64,000 bases of DNA from CAVRUD01 sp963849635 (GTDB taxonomy: Bacteria > Chloroflexota > Chloroflexia > Thermomicrobiales > UBA6265). Within the stretch, counting starts at the first letter, position 1. Every line of letters starts with the position of its first letter. The DNA is taken from positions 399,933-463,932 of the forward strand of contig CAWKIA010000024.1 of NCBI GenBank assembly GCA_963849635.1, written 5' to 3'. Made by a program: the position numbers and the translations under genes. The notes under the pieces are model-generated. The model did no database searches. It had not been told where the DNA came from and was given only the letters and a program-made list of their open reading frames with translations. This document shows positions 54,977-64,000 of this stretch, piece by piece.

Positions 54977-56271
54977 CTATAGAACGGTTGGGGTGATTGA
55001 TATCACGAGCAGGACAAGCGGTTGAGCGCCCACGCTGCGTATCTCCCCGGTTGCTCCGGGCTCGAAGAGGATGCCATCTCCCTGGCCGTAGGTGGCGCCG
55101 GTGGCAGTCGTGATCGAACCGTCTCCTCCTCGCCGGCTCCAAACTGTCCCCACCGTGTTGATTGCACTTAGATTGCCCTCATCGACCACGAGCAGGATCG
55201 CCCCTGTCGTGTCAATGGGAAGCGTTGCACCCGGTGTCAGCGTGACGCGCCCAAGCCCGAGCCGCGCCAACCCACTTGGCAGGGCGAGGACGGGTTGAGG
55301 TCCCAGGTCGGCAACGGTCACGCCGGGAGCATCCGCCGCCGCCGAGGTTTCGGGCTTCGCGTCTTCGGGGCCGGGAATGCGGTTGGGGCCGCCGGGTTCC
55401 CGGATGGCGGCTTTGAGAAGTTCAGCCGCGGTCGTACCATCGTTACGGACCAGCACCTGGGCGCCTTGCGGAAGGAGGAGGACATCTCCGGCGACAATTA
55501 CCGCCCGCTCACCCGGCCCCATCGTTCGGCGATTGCCCTCGTTCACGCCGGGTGCGGCCCGCGAACCCCGCACCAGGCTGCCAAGGTTCTCGACAATCTC
55601 GACAGTAACCTCGCCATCTTCGACATGGATCGCCTCGGATCCAAGGACGCTCCCGGCGGGAAATCCGGAACCCGCACCGACGGTAACGCGCTCCAGCGCC
55701 ACGGATTGCAGCGCAGAGACGGGAACCTCGATCGGCAGGTCGACGAGCGGCTGGAGGAGCGGGGCATCGACCCGACCACCTTGCAACTCCACGATCAAGC
55801 CGTCGGCAATCCGGAAGACGTCAACCGGCCCCCATGCCACGGCATCTCCGGCCAAAGGCAGCCCGAGGAACGCGCCCGTCGTAGCGCCCTCGACGCTGAC
55901 CTCGGCCACGATCGTGCCGCCACCGTCGTCACTCAGGTTGAGTGGCAGGAGTTGGATGCCCGGGAACGTGGAGCCCAGTGCCTGGAGACGGGCGACGAGT
56001 CCTTCACGCGTCGGGGGAAGCCCAGGGGGATCGAGGTGGGCGAAGACGTCATTCGCGAGGATGCCCGTGAAGTTGGGCGGCATCCCAGTCCGCAACGCTG
56101 AGTTGACGGCCCCGTAGAAGTCGTGGATGACCGCCGCGTCCGCCGTGCGACGAGGGCGTGCTCCGCCAATGCCGGAGATTCGGCCAAAAACTCGTCGAGC
56201 GAGACCCAGACAGCCCCGCTGAAGAGGATGAGGAGACAAGCGAGGATGGAAAGATAGGCACGGCGAGGCAT
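54977..56271 (-). CDS. Exported NTF2-like plus double-cupin protein (frameshifted)
   Basis: About 431 residues after repair. ATG 56271; N-terminal signal or anchor MPRRAYLSILACLLILFSGAVWVSLDEFL. A break near 56160 joins EHA to RPRRTADAAVIHDFYGAVNSALRTG. Next an NTF2/SnoaL-like domain (about 40-170; NDVFAHLDPPGLPPTREGLVARLQALGSTFPG...GPVDVFRIADGLIVELQGG), then two cupin-type barrels (ALERVTVGAGSGFPAGS...MGPGERAVIVAGDVLLLPQGAQVLVRNDG and LGLGRVTLTPGATLPIDTTGA...GDGILFEPGATGEIRS). The cupins lack the usual His ligands. Extracellular small-molecule binding seems likely. The promoter region separates it from the regulator ending at 56444. Confidence 0.72.
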
Positions 56272-56443
56272 GGATGGTCCTCCACGGTGGGCGGCGGCTG
56301 AGACGCCATCGATGTGATGATCGGAACGTCTCTAGCCTGCACGCTCACGGCGCGGGCAGCATCGGAGGAACCGCCCATTTCGGGGAAGCGGCTATCGCGA
56401 ACCGGACTAAGTACTTCCGCCTATACGAACGAAGAGGAACAGA

Positions 56444-58980
56444 TCAGACTAGCCCATGCGTGTGGGCGTAGGCGGCGGCGGCCGTGCGCGACGGCAGGCC
56501 GAGCTTGGCCAGGAGGTGCGTAACATGGTGCTGGGCCGTGCGCGGGCTGATGAACAGGGCCTCGCTGATCTCCTGATTCGAACGACCGGAGGCAATCAGG
56601 CGCAGTACTTCTGCCTCGCGCGGAGTTAGTCCGTGGGGAGCCGGAGGGACGGGCGACGTACTTACTCCATCCGCCACAAGGTCGGTCGCGAGCGCGCGCG
56701 CCTCGGCAACAGCTGCTTCGAGTGACAAGGTTCGTTGGCACTGGTTTGGGCCGTGCGCGGGCTGATGAACAGGGCCTCGCCGATCTGCCGATTCGAATGG
56801 CCGGCGGCGATCAGGCGGAGGACTTCGGCCTCTCGCGGCGTCAGGCCATGAAGAGCCGTTGGAGCCGGCGAGCTATCGGCCGAGGACAGGAGTTCAGCCG
56901 CCAGCGCCCGGGCAAAATCGACGGTTTCGCTCGGTGACAACCTCCTGCCCGCGGCGAGGATCTCGGCAGTCCGATCAGCGCCAAGCCGCGCATGGACCTC
57001 CGACCTGCCGGTCATCTCATCGTCATCGGGATTCAACGCCATCCCCAGACTCTCGCGCAGCCGGTCCGTTGCCCCGATGAGCTTCGCCGCCGGCTCAAAC
57101 CGCCCCATCTCCGCGGCAAGCCCACTCAGACAAACCAGGCAGTCGATGGAAGCCGCCGGATCACCCTCTTCCCACAAGATATCGAGTCCTGCCCGGGCAT
57201 GCTCGACCGCCTGTCTCTTGTCGCCTCGTTTCCACAACAGCATCGAAGAGCGAAAATAGCCTGCACCCATCGCCCCATGCGTTACCGCGGGCGACGAGCA
57301 GATCGAAGGCTTCGGTAAGCAGGGCAAGTCCCCGATCACTGTCACCACGGTCGTGGGCATGAATCCCCAGGTCCATCATGGCAAAAGGTGTAATCGGGCT
57401 ATTTAGCGGCCTAATGACGCGCAGGACACGCTCCATCTGCGCGAAAGTCTCCTCATCGCTGGGGATGGCAATCATTCGGATGATGCACGCTTCGGCCACT
57501 CCTCGTTCGTCACCGGCCTCACCGAAGAGCGCTATGCTCTCGCTGAGGAGTTTTTCCGAGCGCTCCTTGTCCCATCGCCTGCCTGCGGCCCGTCCCGCCA
57601 CGAAGTGCAACCGGGCACGGAGCGCCAGCGGTGTTTGGTCTGTCGCCGCGATCGCAAGGGCACGGTCCAACCAGGCGCTCGCCTCGCGGATCGGCCCGCG
57701 GACGTACCAGAATGCGTCCATCTTCGTCGCGAGGTGCAGTCCTCGCACATCGCCCCGATCCAGGAACCAGGCGAGAGCCGCCCGGATGTTGTCGTAGTTC
57801 GCCTCTAGGAAATCGAAGGCTGTCCGCTGCTGCGGACCCCAGGCTGCCGCATCCGCCTGTTCCGCGACCCGAAGGCACCAGTCCCCGTGCCGATCGCGGA
57901 CTGGCACCTCCTCGCCGGATGCCACGAGCTGTTCCAGCCCGAACTCCCGAACCGTCTCCAACATGCCAAAGCGCGGCTCAGCGTCGCCCGTGCTCAGCCG
58001 CCGGATCAGGCTCTTATCGGTCAGCGACGTGACCAGCTCGAGTGACAGACCACCCTGGATCAACGGCTCCTTGCAACAGCCTCCGCAGCCTCCAAGGTGA
58101 ATCCACCAGCAAAGACCGAGAGGCTCCTGAACAGCGCTCGCTCATCTGGTGTTGAGGATGTCATAGCTCCAGGAGATCGTATCGCGAAGCGTCCGGTGCC
58201 GGGCAGGCGCTTCGCGGGTGCCACCGACCAGGAGCGGCAGCCGCGGATCCAGACGCGCCAGGAGCGCCTGCGGGGGGAGCACCTTGCTGCGCGCCGCCGC
58301 CAGTTCAATCGCCAGCGGGAGGCCATCGAGGCGGCGGCAGAGCTCCGCGACGGCGCCCGCGTTCTCGTCTGTCAGGGCAAAGTCGGGTTCGATCTCGCTG
58401 GCGCGTTCCGCGAACAGCCGAACCGCCGCGTTCCCGCCCAGACCGCGGACGGTACCGGGGGATGTGTGCTCCGGCAGAAGCAGCGGGGGAACAGGAAACT
58501 CCCGCTCGCCGCCCAGGCGCAGCCGCTCCCGGCTCGTGGCAAGGATCACGAGCCGGGGACAGGCTCGCAGGAGATCGGCGACGAGCGGAGCCGCCGGCAA
58601 CACGTGCTCGAAGTTGTCGAGCACCAGGAGCATCTCCGACGTTGCCGAGCGCGGTCGCCAAGTGGTCAGCCAGGGGCCGATCGTCCGCAGCCCGCACGCC
58701 GAGGCCTGCGCCACCGTCGGACCCGACCAGAGCAGGATCACGAACCGGGGCGAGCGAGACGAAGACGACACCCGTCCGCAAAGTCGGCGGAGAGGCCGGC
58801 GGCGGCCTCGAGCGCCAGCCGCGTCTTGCCGACCCCGCCTGGGCCGGTCAACGTCACGAGCGACACATCGGCGCGGCGCAGCAACTCGCGCACCGCGGCC
58901 ACTTCCCGCTCGCGCCCGATCAGCGGGGTGCGTGGCAGCGGTAGATTCTGGGATCGCGTGAGCGGAGACGACGCGCCCAT
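56444..58980 (-). CDS. STAND ATPase LuxR-family regulator with duplicated C-terminal HTH (several frameshifts)
   Basis: Regulator reconstructed from six frame segments. ATG 58980 after GGGGGAG. N-terminus: PLPRTPLIGREREVAAVRELL; ATPase: LVTLTGPGGVGKTRLALEAA, MLLVLDNFEHVLPAA, ILATSRERLRLGG, GLPLAIELAAARSKVL; sensor: SVFAGGFTLEAAEAV, SLTDKSLIRRL; then TPR-like repeats. Two LuxR HTH segments follow: the first (LTPREAEVLRLIAAGHSNRQIGEALFISPRTAQ) stops after RTAQ; the second (LTPREAEVLRLIASGRSNQEISEALFISPRTAQHHVTHLLAKLG) is complete to the natural end. Breaks lie near 58775, 58735, 58150, 58065, 57290 and 56735. The last coincides with the duplication junction. Confidence 0.82.
56533..56870 (-). 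repeat. Tandem duplication of the HTH-coding segment
   Basis: The sequence GGGCCGTGCGCGGGCTGATG occurs at 56533 and again at 56748, an offset of 215 bp, and similarity continues for over 100 bp in both copies with substitutions. The copies encode the LuxR HTH of the regulator at 56444-58980. Sequence divergence between copies suggests either an old duplication or a deletion that fused two paralogous genes. Confidence 0.78.
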
Positions 58981-59104
58981 GGCGGCTCCCCCAATCGATG
59001 TTGTGTGCAACGATGAGCCCATCTTACATAAGAACCGCTGAATCTCGGATTCGTCAACCGCTTCGCCTATTGACAGGGAGCGGGATCGCGCTAGACTGCC
59101 GCGT

Positions 59105-59992
59105 ATGCGAACACCGTTTCCGGATATCGAAAACGAGGGGCCGACCTTGGAGGCATCGACGTCGCTGCCTAAGTCCGAACTCATCCTGACGACCCTCGAC
59201 AAGGGGCTCACCATCCTCGAGACCCTGGCGGAGCATCCCGGTGACGGCCTCACCCTCACCGAGCTGGGCCGGGCGATCGGGATGCACCGCAGCACGCTCT
59301 TCCGCTTCCTCGCTACCCTGCGCGCCCGCGGCTACGTCGAGCGCGATCCCGCCACCGACCGCTACCGGCTCGGGATCGGCGCCCTCACCCTGACCGCGTC
59401 GTTCCTCAACAATCTCGATCTCCGCCAGATCGCCCGGCCGTTCCTGCAGGATCTTTGCGACCGCACCCAGGAGTTGGTCCATCTCACCCGCCTGGACCGA
59501 GACGAGGTCGTGACCATCGACCGGATCGAGGGCAAACTACCGGTGTCGCTCCAGACCGATATCGGCGCTCGCCGCCCCGCCTACTGCACGGCGTCCGGCA
59601 AGGTCTTTCTGGCCTACCTGCCCGCCGCCGAGACGAATCGCATCCTGGCGCTGGGCATGAAGCGGAAAACCGCGACCACGATCACGACCCCGGAAGCGAT
59701 GCGCGAGCACCTGGCGGAGGCTCGCCGGCGGGGCTACGCCGTCGACGACGAGGAGCGGATCGAAGGGGTCCGCTGTGTCGCGTCGCCGATCTTCGATCTC
59801 GACGGGAATCTGACCGGGACACTGAGCATCGCCGCTCCAACGGTCCGGACCTCGCGTGAACGGATGGAACACCTGGGGGAAACGGTTCGGGATGCCGCCG
59901 CTGGACTCTCGCGGCAACTGGGATACGCCGCGGAGCGGAGCGGCGGTACTGGGGCATCGCCCGGGACTCGGGCCTTCCGCGGATCAGGTTAG
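59105..59992 (+). CDS. IclR-family transcriptional regulator
   Basis: DNA-binding regulator of 295 residues, intact. Winged HTH at about 28-85 (TTLDKGLTILETLAEHPGDGLTLTELGRAIGMHRSTLFRFLATLRARGYVERD), followed by the IclR effector domain (YCTASGKVFLAYLP, ARRRGYAVDDEERIEGVRCVASPIFD, GTLSIAAPTVR). It starts 124 bp from the divergent STAND regulator and precedes three Gfo/Idh/MocA genes. Control of that dehydrogenase set is likely; the effector is unknown. Confidence 0.93.
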   Translation: MRTPFPDIENEGPTLEASTSLPKSELILTTLDKGLTILETLAEHPGDGLTLTELGRAIGMHRSTLFRFLATLRARGYVERDPATDRYRLGIGALTLTASFLNNLDLRQIARPFLQDLCDRTQELVHLTRLDRDEVVTIDRIEGKLPVSLQTDIGARRPAYCTASGKVFLAYLPAAETNRILALGMKRKTATTITTPEAMREHLAEARRRGYAVDDEERIEGVRCVASPIFDLDGNLTGTLSIAAPTVRTSRERMEHLGETVRDAAAGLSRQLGYAAERSGGTGASPGTRAFRGSG

Positions 59993-60083
59993 TCAGCAAC
60001 CCACGACCAACATCGGGACCCGACGGAAAAGCGCGTTTCGACCGGCCACGGCGGCCGGTCATGACCCAGGGGAGGTCGAGAAC

Positions 60084-61347
60084 GTGACCGCGTCGTCACC
60101 ACCTGTGCGGTTTAGGCATCGTCGGCATGGCGCGCATCCTTCCGGCCCACCTCCGGGGGTTGCGGGTGCTGCGCGACAACGGCCTCGCCAACGTCCGTAT
60201 CACCGCCCTCTGTGCCCGCAAGATCGAGGACGCCGCCACCTTCCGCCGCCCCGGTGAGGGGCCGCCCCCGCGTCCACCCGTCACCTCGAACGAGCGCGAT
60301 CCGCTCGGGGCCCCCCACATCTACGTCAGCGAACTCTTCCCGGACACGGTCCCGGAGCTGTACGACGACTGGCGCAAGATGCTGGAAGCGGATGCCGTCG
60401 ATGCCGTGCTCGTGCTCTCTCCGGTCGGCCTCCACCACCAGATCGCCCTCGATGTACTTCGAGCAGGTAAGCATGTCCTCATCGAAAAGCCGTTCGCGAT
60501 CTCGGTCCGGGCGGGGCAGGCGATCGTCGATGAGGCTCAGAAACGCAATCTGATCGTCGGCGTCGCCGAGAACCTGCGCTACGCCGAGGGCATCCGCGCT
60601 CTCAACTGGGTCGTGCAGCAGGGGGTGATCGGCGATCCGCAGATGTGGGTCTCCGGCGGGATCGGCGGCGACTGGTCGCCGGACAAGATCGTCGCCCGCA
60701 CCCCCTGGCGCCACCGCAAGCTGGAAGGCGGCGGCGGCGGCGCTATCGACATCGGTGTCCACATCTTCCACTTCATCCGGTACGTCATGGGCCCGATCGA
60801 GGAGATCAGCGCGTACGCTCGTACGCTCGAACGCGAGCGAGTGGAGCGCGACGCCTTCGGCGAAGTCATCAACCGCGTCACGAACGAGGTCGAGGACGCT
60901 TTCTTCGCCAACATCCGGTTTGGCAATGGCGCGATCGGCACCACGTTCTCGAGTTGGGGCGGCCACGGCGACCGCCTCGGCCTCGCCGCCGATCCCGGCA
61001 TCTTCGGCTCCCAGGGCTGCGTCAAAGGCTCTGAGGTCATTTTGGATGACGGGTTCCGGGCACAGACGACGGCACTCTACGCGCATCAAGCGCCGCCCAA
61101 CCTGCGGCGGGAACAGTTTCCGGCCGGGATCACCGACTCGTTCGCCCTGGAGATGCACGATTTCCTGAGCGCGATCGGGTCAGGACGGCCGATGGAGGCG
61201 AGCGGCGCGGAGGGGTTGCTCGATCTCGCCACCGCGTTCGCCCTCCTCGAGTCCGCCACCGCGAACCGGCCAGTTGCAGTTGCGGACGTGCTTAGCGGGA
61301 AGGTATCCGCCTATCAGGAGGAGATCGACGCCCATTACCGCCTCTAG
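60084..61347 (+). CDS. Gfo/Idh/MocA family oxidoreductase (frameshifted start)
   Basis: Dehydrogenase of about 420 residues. GTG 60084 with GGAGG at 8 nt. One extra A near 60114 separates VRF from the Rossmann loop; restored, it reads VRFGIVGMARILPAHLRG. Canonical EKP motif (HVLIEKPFAIS), VAENLRYAEGI, and the domain-2 His region DIGVHIFHFIRYVMGP. An insert of about 35 residues after the first strand (PGEGPPPRPPVTSNE) makes it longer than usual. An ATG at 60127 would skip half of the nucleotide loop and is therefore unlikely. First of three consecutive family members. Confidence 0.87.
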
Positions 61348-61410
61348 TCGTGAGTCGTGAGGAACGGAGACGACTGCTCCTCACAATCTCACGACTCACG
61401 ACGTCACGAC
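61347..61410. repeat. Inverted heptanucleotide repeats between dehydrogenase genes
   Basis: Left arm 61347-61361 (GTCGTGAGTCGTGAG, two 7 bp units) and right arm 61388-61402 (CTCACGACTCACGAC) are perfect 15 bp complements with a 26 nt loop; a further CGTCACGACTCG follows. The tract starts on the stop codon of one dehydrogenase gene and ends 24 bp before the start of the next. Confidence 0.88.
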
Positions 61411-61433
61411 TCGTCTCCATGGAGGATCATCGC

Positions 61434-62534
61434 GTGACAGGCTCAGAGCGCAAGCTCGGCATTGGGGTCATCGGGGCAGGGGGCATCGCCCACTACGCCC
61501 ACTTTCCAAATCTGGTCAAGAACCCGCGGGTTAACCTGGTCGCGGTCGCCGATATCGACCTGGCCCGGGCCGAAGCCGCCGCGGAGAAGTACGGCTTTGC
61601 GCACCACTACGCCGACTACGAGGACGTCATCGCCAACCCGGAGGTCGAGGCGGTCATCGTCACCTCCTGGCCAACCGCCCACGCGGGACCAGTGATCGCG
61701 GCGGCGGAGGCGGGCAAGCACATCCTCTGTGAAAAACCGATCGCGACGACGCTGGAAGACGCCGATGCGATGGTGGCCGCCGCCGAGAAGGCGGGCGTCA
61801 AGTTCACCATGGGCTACCAGCCGCGCTTCGGCAACGTCTGGCCAACGGTGAAGCGGTTGATCGACGAGGGGCTCATCGGGCGGCCGATGCTGCTCAACTC
61901 GATCGGCGCCGGCCCGTCCTCCCACGGAGCCAAGTGGTTCCTCCAGAAGCAGTTCGCCGGCGGCGGCATCTTCATGGACTGGGGCATCTACACCGCATTT
62001 TCCCTGAACTACTGGATGGGACCGGTCGAACGCGTCTACGCCACGAGCAAGATTTTCCGGGATCAGGTGATGGTCCGCGGCGAGCTCGTTACCGGCATCG
62101 ACGTCGAAGACACCATCGCCGCCACGCTGTCCTTCAAGAACGGGGCGATCGGGAACTGGTCGTCCGCCTGGGCGGTGAAGGCCCGCCACGGCACGACCGT
62201 GATCGATGGCGACGGCGGCTCGATCCTGATGCGCAGCGGCCAGGACGGGATCGGCATCTACACGACGCAACTCGACGATCCCGACTACCTGATGGGCTGG
62301 CGGCAGTTGCCGGTCTCTGATCCGACGGTGGTGGACATGCACTACCGCAAGATCGCCCACCTGGTCGATTCGGTGCTCGACGACACTCCCCTGGTCCTGA
62401 CCGGCGCTCACGGTCGCGATGCCCTCGAACTGGTCCTGGCAACCTATAAATCGGCGGAAACCGGCCAGGCGGTCGATCTGCCGTTGCCACGCGAGGAGAT
62501 CACCGTTATCACGCCGGACGTTCAGGTCGCGTGA
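61434..62534 (+). CDS. Gfo/Idh/MocA family oxidoreductase
   Basis: Dehydrogenase of 366 residues, intact, with fully canonical motifs: IGVIGAGGIAHYAHFPNL (GxGxxA loop), ILCEKPIATTLEDAD (EKP), GYQPRFGNVWPTVKRLIDEG and IFMDWGIYTAFSLNYWMGP. I chose GTG 61434, with GGAGG 9 nt upstream; ATG 61419 overlaps that site. It is the best preserved of the family in this window and a good reference for the altered motifs of its paralogues. Substrate unknown. Confidence 0.92.
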   Translation: MTGSERKLGIGVIGAGGIAHYAHFPNLVKNPRVNLVAVADIDLARAEAAAEKYGFAHHYADYEDVIANPEVEAVIVTSWPTAHAGPVIAAAEAGKHILCEKPIATTLEDADAMVAAAEKAGVKFTMGYQPRFGNVWPTVKRLIDEGLIGRPMLLNSIGAGPSSHGAKWFLQKQFAGGGIFMDWGIYTAFSLNYWMGPVERVYATSKIFRDQVMVRGELVTGIDVEDTIAATLSFKNGAIGNWSSAWAVKARHGTTVIDGDGGSILMRSGQDGIGIYTTQLDDPDYLMGWRQLPVSDPTVVDMHYRKIAHLVDSVLDDTPLVLTGAHGRDALELVLATYKSAETGQAVDLPLPREEITVITPDVQVA

Positions 62535-62612
62535 TTGGGCCGAATTGGTCGTTTGGTCCCTACCGGGCATTCGGTAGGATGTGTTAGATAACCGTGAACA
62601 AGGGGAACATTG

Positions 62613-63687
62613 ATGACGAGTAGCCGGATTCGTCTCGGCTTCGTGGGTGCGGAACACCTCCACTTTGGAGGGTTGCTGAAGAGTGCCCTGGCATGCCCGA
62701 CCGCTGAGGTGGTGGGCTTCACGAGCACCGATCCCGAACTCCAGGCCCATTTCGCGAATATGTATCCCGACGTCAAGGCGTTCGCCAGCTCGACCGAGCT
62801 GTACGAGCAGGCCGGCCCGCAGGCGATCATCACCTGCGCCGACAACCTGCGCGCCGCCGAGGTCGTGGCCGAAGCGGCCGAGCGCGGCGTCCACGTGATG
62901 AAAGAGAAGCCGATGGCGGCGACCCTGGCGGTCGCCGAGCAGATGGCGACCACCGCGGCCCGCAACGGCGTCCGCCTGATGATCAACTGGCCGTCGAACT
63001 GGTCGCCTGCTATGCACCACGCCAAGACGCTGGTCGACGATGGCCGCATCGGCCACGTCTGGCAGGTCCACTACCGAGCAGGCCACGGCGGCCCGCCGCC
63101 GGATTACCTGGACTCGCGGCCCGAAGGACCGGGTCGGGTGGGGCTGGCTGATCGAGCGGGAGACGAACGGCGGCGGGGCCGCGATCGATTTCTGCTCGTA
63201 CGGGGCCGTGCTCAGCCGCTGGATCATGGGTCAACCCAGCCGGGTGACGGGCATGGGCGGGCGCTACTCGAAGGACTTCTTCACCGTCGAGGACAACGCG
63301 ATCATGATTCTCGGGTATCCTGGCGGCCACTCGGTCTGCGAAGGAACCTGGACCCAGCCAGCGGTCGCCGCCAAGATCCCAACGATGATCTACGGCACGG
63401 ACGGGGCGATCGCCCTGACCGGGCAGACCGAATTGACGCTTGCCAACCGGGGCCAGTCAGGCGAACTGAGTTCGACCGACACCGAAACGATCACGGCGCC
63501 GGATCTCCCGGCCCATTATGCGTCCGCCCCGGCCTATTTCACTCACTGCTTGCTCCACGACGAGCCATTCCAGGGTATCGTCTCCCCCGAACTCTCACGA
63601 GACGCGCAGGAGATCCTGGAGGCGGGCCTGGCCTCGATGGCCCAGGGGAAGGAGGTGGGTCTGCCGCTCAAGCCGTTCTTGCATTAA
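62613..63687 (+). CDS. Gfo/Idh/MocA family oxidoreductase (frameshifted)
   Basis: About 357 residues after repair. ATG 62613 with AAGGGG. Nucleotide loop RLGFVGAEHLHFGGLLKSA is atypical and similar to the gene at 7187; EKP is kept (MKEKPMAATLAVAE); NWPSNWSPAMHHAKTL is the domain-2 entry. One extra base near 63120 breaks the frame; the second part continues GPKDRVGWGWLIERETNGGGAAIDFCSYGAVLSRW to EVGLPLKPFLH. Third of the consecutive dehydrogenases behind the IclR regulator. Confidence 0.86.
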
Positions 63688-63831
63688 CCTATCGTTGGCC
63701 TTCGTGAGCGCCGCCATGCGTGCGGCGACGTATACCAGGTATCTTTCGCGGTCCGAGAAGTGTTTTGACCGTCGACCACAGCCAGCGCTGGTGCATGGTG
63801 AGGTGGCGGTTCGTGTGCAAGGGAGCACCGC

Positions 63832-64000
63832 ATGACGACCGATCGGAATCTCTCCCGGCGTACGTTTGTCTCCGGCACCGCGGCATCGGCCGCGGCGGCG
63901 GCGGTAGCCGTCAAGAGCGTCGGCGCCGCAGACCACAGCGGGCACGGGAACCCCTCATTTGTGCCCTCGGCGGCTCAGGGCTCGGCCAATATCCCAACTC
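63832..64000 (+). CDS. Start of a Tat-exported protein, cut by the window end
   Basis: ATG 63832 with AAGGGAG upstream opens a frame without stop to the window end (56 codons). The N-terminus MTTDRNLSRRTFVSGTAASAA is a good twin-arginine signal (SRRTF), followed by an Ala/Val hydrophobic core and a possible cleavage site after SVGA. The visible mature part (DHSGHGNPSFVPSAAQGSANIP) is not enough to name a family. By context it may be another exported dehydrogenase or a binding protein. Confidence 0.72.
   Translation, partial: MTTDRNLSRRTFVSGTAASAAAAAVAVKSVGAADHSGHGNPSFVPSAAQGSANIPT

Noticed and set aside
60127..61347. ATG 60127 as the start of the dehydrogenase
   Set aside because: It omits the first strand and half of the nucleotide loop; GTG 60084 with GGAGG upstream and one extra A near 60114 gives the full Rossmann start.
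1..64000. tRNA, rRNA, tmRNA or riboswitch genes
   Set aside because: I looked for T-arm GTTCRANNC patterns with flanking stems and for familiar conserved RNA cores and found none; a covariance-model scan would be needed to exclude them fully.

Overview
This 64 kb window is GC-rich (mid-60s percent by eye) and looks like a chromosomal segment of a Chloroflexota bacterium, probably a Thermomicrobia relative. That placement is inferred from gene content: Tat-exported substrate-binding proteins, many Gfo/Idh/MocA paralogues, STAND-type ATPase regulators of 850-990 residues, and an LPDTG cell-wall anchor signal. No rRNA or tRNA gene was seen, so it is not proven. The dominant theme is uptake and oxidation of sugars, glycosides and sugar-like compounds, with a separate transferred island and several stretches of small exported proteins.

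Layout. 54-8240: two Gfo/Idh/MocA dehydrogenases flank a medium-chain dehydrogenase and a peptide/opine-type ABC importer (binding protein plus two permeases, no ATPase), followed by two more dehydrogenase genes (one paralogous pair in total at 54 and 6071, plus 7187). 8383-11000: STAND regulator with an HTH at each end. 11345-13228: very cysteine-rich Tat protein with disintegrin-like repeats. 13293-14245: decayed IS5-family element with terminal repeats and a TAA duplication, lying between the arms of a REP-like inverted repeat. 14629-20713: a minus-strand cluster (DUF2278-lamin-tail protein, cytoplasmic subtilisin-like protease, MBL-fold hydrolase) enclosed by a broken and an intact copy of a dihydrofolate-reductase-like gene. 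20826-30443: NodB-like deacetylase, GH116 glucosidase, sugar ABC importer, LacI regulator and dehydrogenase, a coherent glycoside-use cluster. 30475-36055: a second sugar ABC importer facing a GntR/FCD regulator, with three TGTATACA palindromes between them, then another dehydrogenase. 36235-50308: STAND regulators, cupin, a wrecked alditol-oxidase-like gene, an LPDTG protein, a phosphotransferase and small exported proteins. 50505-53424: 2-hydroxyacid dehydrogenase plus ThDP enzyme. 53581-58980: queF, nucleotidyltransferase, exported NTF2-cupin protein, STAND-LuxR regulator. 59105-64000: IclR regulator with three consecutive Gfo/Idh/MocA genes and the start of a Tat-exported protein.

Two properties cut across the window. 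First, at least 22 genes or gene segments carry single-base frameshifts, mostly one extra base in a short homopolymer; restoring one base gives normal family alignments. I treat most as consensus errors and annotate the whole gene, marking the break. Second, gaps inside operons hold degenerate tandem repeats of 7-8 bp words, often as inverted pairs able to form long hairpins; these resemble heptanucleotide repeat families of some cyanobacteria and are not explained by any gene.
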